NCBI RefSeq assembly: GCF_002382885.1
Contig: NZ_NWVL01000001.1
Coordinates: forward strand, 164,433-228,432
Length of the DNA stretch: 64,000 nucleotides
Source: Streptomyces sp. WZ.A104
GTDB lineage: Bacteria; Actinomycetota; Actinomycetes; Streptomycetales; Streptomycetaceae
Reading direction: 5' to 3'
The position numbers and the translations under genes are program-made. Under the pieces are notes generated by a model. The model made no database searches. It saw only the letters and a program-made list of their open reading frames with translations, and had not been told where the DNA came from. Below, piece after piece: positions 59,932 to 64,000 of this stretch. The number at the start of each line of letters is the position of its first letter. The first letter of the stretch is position 1.

Positions 59932-60516
59932 ATGTCCCAGGCACCACACCCGTGTAACACGCTCGAATTGGCAGACACTCCCAACGCCGTGCCCTTGGCG
60001 CGGCTGCACACCGCCGATCTTCTTTCCCGGTGGGGCGTGCCCGCCCAGGCCGCGGAGACGGTACAGCTTCTGGTCTCGGAGCTGGTCACCAACGCCGTGC
60101 AGCACCCTCAGGAGCAGGGAGAGAAGACCCAGGTCTCGATCCTCTCGTCGCGGAACACGTCTCGGACCTTCGAGCTGACTCTGGAGATGCTCTGGGACGC
60201 CGTGCGGGTGTCGGTCCGGGACCGTGACGCACGGCCGCCCGTCGTCAAAAAGGTCGGAGTCGAGGCGGAGAGCGGGCGTGGGATCTTCATCGTCGCGATG
60301 ATGAGCAGGAACTGGGGTCACTACCCGGCCGTGGGCATACCCGGCAAGGTGGTCTGGGCCGAGGTCGGGCTCCTCCCCATTGGATGTGTCGGTGAGGACG
60401 AGAGGGCTGTACGCCCTCCCGGTCGGCCGCCGTCGGGCGAGCCCGGAATACCGAGGGCCGCGCCGGCAGACCCGAACGTGCTCGGCCGCGTGCTCGTCGG
60501 TGTCAGGGAACTCTGA
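59932..60516 (+). CDS. RsbW-like ATP-binding (GHKL) regulator
   Basis: A 194-residue protein with a HATPase domain: N-box AETVQLLVSELVTNAVQHPQ, ATP-lid region VRVSVRDRDARPP, and G-box AESGRGIFIVAMMSRNWG. Such free-standing proteins are very common in Streptomyces and act as anti-sigma or signalling kinases. Residues beyond 145 are a Pro/Gly-rich tail. ATG at 59932 follows GGGAGG at 7 nt. It is upstream of the RiPP genes on the same strand; a link is possible but unproven. Confidence 0.8.
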   Translation: MSQAPHPCNTLELADTPNAVPLARLHTADLLSRWGVPAQAAETVQLLVSELVTNAVQHPQEQGEKTQVSILSSRNTSRTFELTLEMLWDAVRVSVRDRDARPPVVKKVGVEAESGRGIFIVAMMSRNWGHYPAVGIPGKVVWAEVGLLPIGCVGEDERAVRPPGRPPSGEPGIPRAAPADPNVLGRVLVGVREL

Positions 60517-60519
60517 GCC

Positions 60520-60729
60520 GTGGCGGCGACAGATCGAGTCCACCAGGTTCCCGCAGAGACGAGGGAGCTGTCCTTCTGGGAGCGCCACTTGTTCGCCGGA
60601 GTGCGGATGGTGAGTCCTGACGAGCAGGCAGTGATAGCCGCGACACCTCGCCACCGGCCGGACCAGGCCGGTTGCCTCCAGGACTCCGCTGTGGCGAGGG
60701 AGACGGCTGTCACCTCGTCACCAATGTGA
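60520..60729 (+). CDS. Possible small protein
   Basis: A 69-codon frame that begins with GTG four bases after the GHKL gene stop (VAATDRVHQVPAETRELSFW, ERHLFAGVRMVSPDEQAVIA). Codon use is reasonable, but there is no ribosome-binding site and no recognised family. It could be a translationally coupled small protein or a spurious frame. Confidence 0.3.
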   Translation: MAATDRVHQVPAETRELSFWERHLFAGVRMVSPDEQAVIAATPRHRPDQAGCLQDSAVARETAVTSSPM

Positions 60730-60832
60730 GATTTCCACAGACCCCCTCTCCGGTGTCGGGTGGTGTTCCCCCGCGACGCCCGGCATCGGAGAGGTCCAAC
60801 TACCCATCATTCTGCAGAGGATGGCGCGTTCG

Positions 60833-61030
60833 ATGTGCCCTCATACCCCGCCGTGTCCCACGGCTGACGCGGCCGACCACCAGGCCGCCCGCGTCTCCAC
60901 CGCCTGTCATGAACAGGGGTGGTGCCGCCTCTGCAATGGCGTCGTGCGGTTCGAGGACACCGGTGCGCTGCTGCCGGACGGCCGGCTGATCCCGCCCCAA
61001 CGTGACGCCCTCGCCGGTCGGCCCTCGTGA
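60833..61030 (+). CDS. DUF5999-family small protein
   Basis: A 65-residue Streptomyces-type DUF5999 protein: MCPHTPPCPTADAADHQAAR, EQGWCRLCNGVVRFEDTGAL and LPDGRLIPP. Three Cys (C2, C8, then the CRLC pair) suggest metal or redox binding. The ATG at 60833 matches the family N-terminus; ATG at 60821 is immediately preceded by AGAGG. It sits just before the RiPP genes. Confidence 0.78.
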   Translation: MCPHTPPCPTADAADHQAARVSTACHEQGWCRLCNGVVRFEDTGALLPDGRLIPPQRDALAGRPS

Positions 61031-61130
61031 CCACCGTGCGGACCCGTGCTCCGCCTCCCGAGCCCGCAAAACCCTGTTGGACCGCCCCCTCCGCCCCGCG
61101 ACCCACTGACCGTCCCACCAAGGATTTGCC

Positions 61131-61394
61131 GTGATTCCCGTACCTGTTGTTCTCGATGCCGCTCACGTACCGCCGCTGCCGCTGGCCTTGAAGGTGAGCG
61201 GGGCGCCCCAGCCGCTGGTCCCGACCCGTCCGCTGCCGGGGGAGCGCTTCGACGCCGGCCTCCAGGTCCGCGTCGACCGCGACGGAAGCCCGGTGATCCA
61301 GAGCGACCAGTACCGAGCATCCAACACCGGGGTCAGTTTTACGCATCTGCGGCCCGGGGACTGGGTCGTCAGCGATGTGGACGGTGCGGCGTGA
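61131..61394 (+). CDS. tgmA: Putative ATP-grasp-modified RiPP precursor peptide
   Basis: An 87-residue peptide immediately before and overlapping an ATP-grasp maturase. It has a hydrophobic, Pro-rich leader (IPVPVVLDAAHVPPLPLALK), a middle TRPLPGERFDAGLQVRVDRD and an Asp/Thr/Ser-bearing tail (SDQYRASNTGVSFTHLRPGD) resembling, loosely, the GRASP_targ-type leader region DPxTQ..YxDxDG. The modified core is probably the C-terminal half, where acidic side chains could be joined to Lys, Ser or Thr. GTG at 61131 follows AAGGA at 6 nt. The assignment depends mainly on its partner. Confidence 0.65.
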   Translation: MIPVPVVLDAAHVPPLPLALKVSGAPQPLVPTRPLPGERFDAGLQVRVDRDGSPVIQSDQYRASNTGVSFTHLRPGDWVVSDVDGAA

Positions 61395-62458
61395 GCCCGA
61401 TCAAGACCGACGGCGACACCGTCCTCGTCATCACCGCCCGGGACTCCGATACCGGGGACGCGGTCACCTTGGCCCTCCAGGACCTCGGTGTCCGCACCGT
61501 CCGCTTCGACCTCGCCGACCTAAGCCGCACGGTCAGCGTGAGCGCCCGGTGCGACGGCGGCCAATGGCAGGGAACGCTCACCGTCAGATCCCGTGTCACC
61601 AGACTGCGCGACGTACGGTCCGTGTTCTGGTGCCACCCAACGCCCCCACGGGTCTGGATCGACGGCATGACCCAGGCGGAGACGCAGTGGGCCTCCCAGG
61701 AGGCGCTTGCCGGACTGGCCGGAGTGCTCGGCACCCTGGGCTGCCTGCACGTCAACCACCCGTCGGACATCCGCCGGGCGCAGGTCAAGGCCGGTGTGGT
61801 CGCTGCCGCTGTACGGGCCGGGCTGACCGTACCGCCCACCTGGATCGGGAGCCTGCCGTCCGGCGCTCGCCGGTTCAACCTCGGCGCCCCGGACGGCATC
61901 GTCACCAAGACCCTCACCGTCCCGCAGATCACCGAGGGCGACCATCACGTCCGCCCGCTCTACACCACGCCGGTGGTGGACAGCGACCTGGACGCCGTCG
62001 CGACCGGTATCACCCACCTCCAGCACCGCGTCCTCACCGACTACGCCGTGCGCGCCCACACCATCGGCACCCGGACCATCGCAGTCCGGATCGACGCGCA
62101 CACCACGGCAGGCCGGACGGACTGGCGAGCCACCCCCGAGTCCCTGATCTACACGCCGATCACCCTCCCCACCTCGGTCGAGGACTCCCTGAACGCCCTG
62201 GTGCAGGGCTACGGACTCTCCTACGCGGCAAGCGACCTCCTCGTGGACAGCCACGGCAGGTGGTACTTCGTCGACCTCAACCCGGCCGGGCAGTACCGGT
62301 GGCTGGAGAACGAACTGCCAGACCTCGGCATCACCCAGGCGCTGGCACAGCTGTTGGCCGGAGATTCCGAACGTCCCAGACGGAACGGCCTCACCGCAGC
62401 GGCGCAACAGCTCACCTCCAACCGGGCACGTCCCGCACACCGTCAGAAAGGCATTTGA
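61391..62458 (+). CDS. tgmB: ATP-grasp peptide maturase (TgmB/MvdD-like)
   Basis: A 355-residue ATP-grasp ligase of the RiPP maturase class. The N-terminal domain is VLVITARDSDTGDAVTLALQ, then RDVRSVFWCHPTPPRVWIDG and CLHVNHPSDIRRAQVKAGVV, the pattern shared by MvdC/D and Tgm maturases. The ATP-grasp core holds a Lys in DGIVTKTLT, a conserved acidic YFVDLNPAGQYRWLENEL at the end (metal-binding Asp/Asn). It should use ATP to make ester or amide links in the adjacent peptide. GTG at 61391 overlaps the precursor stop (GTGA). No methyltransferase partner (TgmC) is seen. Confidence 0.82.
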   Translation: MSPIKTDGDTVLVITARDSDTGDAVTLALQDLGVRTVRFDLADLSRTVSVSARCDGGQWQGTLTVRSRVTRLRDVRSVFWCHPTPPRVWIDGMTQAETQWASQEALAGLAGVLGTLGCLHVNHPSDIRRAQVKAGVVAAAVRAGLTVPPTWIGSLPSGARRFNLGAPDGIVTKTLTVPQITEGDHHVRPLYTTPVVDSDLDAVATGITHLQHRVLTDYAVRAHTIGTRTIAVRIDAHTTAGRTDWRATPESLIYTPITLPTSVEDSLNALVQGYGLSYAASDLLVDSHGRWYFVDLNPAGQYRWLENELPDLGITQALAQLLAGDSERPRRNGLTAAAQQLTSNRARPAHRQKGI

Positions 62459-63591
62459 TGGCAAACCTGAGGTTCGTCTGCTGGAACCTGGAGAGAAACG
62501 GAGCGGGTGACCCGGAGATTCGGCGGGCCGCCGCCGAGACGCTGCGCCGCCTCCAGCCGGACATCGTTTTCCGGCAGGAGATGTTCCGTGCCGACGAGCG
62601 CGGACACACGATCTTCAACGAGCAGTGCCGCGAGCTGGACATGCAGGGCGTCCTCGGCCCCGGGGCGTGCACCGCCATCCTCTTCAACCCCCGGCGGTTC
62701 CACCTCGTACGTGACTGGTCGGGCGACCGAGGCCCGCACTTCGTGCTTCCGCCCACCGCGATCACTCTGAGCTTCCCGGAGGCCGGACCCGACGCGTCGC
62801 CCTTCAACGCGGTCAGCTTTCATTTCGCCTACGCCAGCGCGGAACAGCGCCACCTGGAGGCCGAGTGGACGACGACTTGGGCCGACAAGGGGTGGCTGGC
62901 TCCTGATGGCAGTCGCCTCGTGCTGCCGGCCATCTTCGGCGGCGACGGCAACAGCTTCCCGGAGCCGGGTACGGCGGGCGACCTACCCCTCCCCGACCTC
63001 TCCGCCATCAAGGACCGGCCCCACCGTCTCCACCGCTCGCGCCGAGGCCCCGATGGTGTCCGCGTCCCTGACTCTCAGCGATGGTACGCAGACGCTGTGC
63101 GTAGCGGTGATCGGCTGGTTCGCCGAACCCTTCCCACCACTCGGCCGTCGTGTCGAGGATCTCCACGACCCGCTGAAGAACGCCGTCGCCCGGGGCGGTC
63201 ACTTCGCTCAAGTTGGCGACCATGTCGCGCGTATGCGTCGACGCCTGGATGTGTTTGGCCAGAAACCCGAGGCGGTCGCCGAGGCTCGTCTCCGGGATCC
63301 AGGGGGGAGGCATGTCGTGTTCCAGCAGGTCAGGGTCGCACGAGACATCGAAGCCGTCGGCCCGCAGCATGTCGAAGGCCCGGGTCACCACCAGCCGCTG
63401 CTCCTCCGGGTCGGTCATGGCCGAGGGCAGCCGGTAGTAGTGCTCACCGCCGAACTCGACGGCGGGGACAAAGCCCGTGCGGTGGAGAACCGCGTCGGCG
63501 GCGACGTCGTGAGCGAACCGTTTCGGCTCCGGTCGTGGAGGTACGCCGAGCTGATCCAGACGGGTGTCGACGGCGGCCAGCAACCTTGTGA
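62458..63591 (+). CDS. Endonuclease/exonuclease/phosphatase-family protein with lost 3' end
   Basis: Starts at ATG 62458, overlapping the maturase stop (TGATG). Residues 1-195 fit the EEP fold: RFVCWNLERNGAGDPEIRRA, DIVFRQEMFRADERG (metal Glu), SFHFAYASAEQRHLEAEW (His), and FGGDGNSFPEPG (Asp/Asn). Family resemblance stops near 63060; beyond this the frame is antisense to the next gene and Arg/Pro-rich, so the last ~180 codons to the TGA at 63591 are not family-like. The C-terminal catalytic DH motif is missing. It was probably truncated by a rearrangement and may be inactive. Confidence 0.6.
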   Translation: MANLRFVCWNLERNGAGDPEIRRAAAETLRRLQPDIVFRQEMFRADERGHTIFNEQCRELDMQGVLGPGACTAILFNPRRFHLVRDWSGDRGPHFVLPPTAITLSFPEAGPDASPFNAVSFHFAYASAEQRHLEAEWTTTWADKGWLAPDGSRLVLPAIFGGDGNSFPEPGTAGDLPLPDLSAIKDRPHRLHRSRRGPDGVRVPDSQRWYADAVRSGDRLVRRTLPTTRPSCRGSPRPAEERRRPGRSLRSSWRPCRAYASTPGCVWPETRGGRRGSSPGSRGEACRVPAGQGRTRHRSRRPAACRRPGSPPAAAPPGRSWPRAAGSSAHRRTRRRGQSPCGGEPRRRRRRERTVSAPVVEVRRADPDGCRRRPATL

Positions 63592-63970
63592 CGTCGCCGC
63601 GGTGCTGGGCGTGCGGGCCGTCCGGCTCCGAGTCGTAGATCACTTCGTAGGCTGCCGGCTCATCGCTGCGGTGGCGGGTGACGAGCCAGCTCTCGGGATA
63701 CCCGGGTGGGTGCTTGCTGGACGGTTCCTGCGGCGGCGAGATGATCACGTCGCTGCCGTCTGGAAGCGAGGCATGGACGAAGTAGTCGCTGAGGCCGTAC
63801 TCGACGGTGCAGACCAGGCCGCGTTGCCGAAGGGGGGAGGTGAGGTGCCCGTACCCGCGTTCCTGCTCCGGGTCGCTGTCCGGCGCCCGTGAGGCAGCGG
63901 GTCCGCTTGTACGCGCGGTGATATGCGCGCCCTCCCGTTGGAGGGTAACCAGGGGCTGATCGGGGGGCAT
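63008..63970 (-). CDS. Hypothetical protein
   Basis: A 320-residue soluble protein. Recognisable stretches: YGHLTSPLRQRGLVCTVEYG, SDVIISPPQEPSSKHPPGYP, YYRLPSAMTDPEEQRLVVTR and LGFLAKHIQASTHTRDMVAN. No family recognised; similar hypothetical proteins accompany XRE regulators on Streptomyces mobile elements, as I recall. The last ~20 residues (Gly/Arg-rich) run into the former 3' end of the nuclease gene, so the original stop may have been lost. ATG at 63970 follows GGAGA. Confidence 0.6.
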   Translation of the reverse strand: MPPDQPLVTLQREGAHITARTSGPAASRAPDSDPEQERGYGHLTSPLRQRGLVCTVEYGLSDYFVHASLPDGSDVIISPPQEPSSKHPPGYPESWLVTRHRSDEPAAYEVIYDSEPDGPHAQHRGDVTRLLAAVDTRLDQLGVPPRPEPKRFAHDVAADAVLHRTGFVPAVEFGGEHYYRLPSAMTDPEEQRLVVTRAFDMLRADGFDVSCDPDLLEHDMPPPWIPETSLGDRLGFLAKHIQASTHTRDMVANLSEVTAPGDGVLQRVVEILDTTAEWWEGFGEPADHRYAQRLRTIAESQGRGHHRGLGASGGDGGAGP

Positions 63971-64000
63971 TGATGGTCTCCGTGGCCGAGCGCCCCAGAG

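Overview
This is a 64-kb piece of a high-GC actinobacterial chromosome, almost certainly Streptomyces. The evidence is direct: a BldG-type anti-sigma antagonist nearly identical to the S. coelicolor protein as I remember it, a Tad/Flp pilus operon with an Ssd-type ATPase, a MFS-thymidylate kinase fusion, a large H+-pyrophosphatase, Streptomyces-type leaderless starts, and rare TTA codons confined to accessory genes.

Positions 1-39,324 are chromosomal core. In order: acetyl-CoA synthetase (partial); a deacetylase-like lipoprotein and a DUF1707 protein with an IS5-family element dropped exactly between them; a MinD/CooC-like ATPase; a Fic-like protein; a HAD phosphatase; the ssd-tadABC-pilin-tadE operon; DEAD/DEAH helicase; bldG with its anti-sigma partner; hppA; a lipoprotein; a methyltransferase; topA; tmk; holB; a secreted peptidase; and tRNA-Thr(CGU). 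Two things break this order. A block at 13.8-18.3 kb (secreted and membrane proteins, a small LuxR protein, DUF3515, a beta-trefoil lectin and a TlpA thioredoxin) separates the TadE-like gene from the helicase. A decayed regulator/ABC-transporter cluster lies at 27.2-28.9 kb.

From the tRNA-Thr rightward (39,325-64,000) the DNA is accessory. Helically phased CGGTGGAC repeats and large hairpins follow the tRNA. Next come a DUF397/XRE pair, a DUF574 methyltransferase, a sigma-like HTH protein, an IS remnant, an AlbA_2 / PIN / membrane-protein trio, and an integrase-repressor-excisionase switch with four ACACCT/AGGTGT half-sites. No second tRNA-derived att copy was seen, so the right end of the island is not placed.

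The best candidate for an undescribed system is the seven-gene minus-strand operon at 51.5-57.2 kb: a radical SAM enzyme with a CX5CX2C cluster motif, an Asp/Glu racemase-like enzyme, an HhH-GPD (endonuclease III-like) protein, a PfkB kinase, a tandem nucleoside 2-deoxyribosyltransferase, a dNMP kinase-like P-loop protein and a MazG-like pyrophosphohydrolase. The genes overlap or nearly touch. They diverge from an XRE regulator that carries a TTA codon. The combination points to making, salvaging or removing a modified nucleobase or nucleotide; the product is unknown. A second peptide-based system lies at 61.1-62.5 kb: a putative ATP-grasp-modified RiPP precursor overlapping its maturase, followed by a nuclease-family gene whose 3' end is disrupted.
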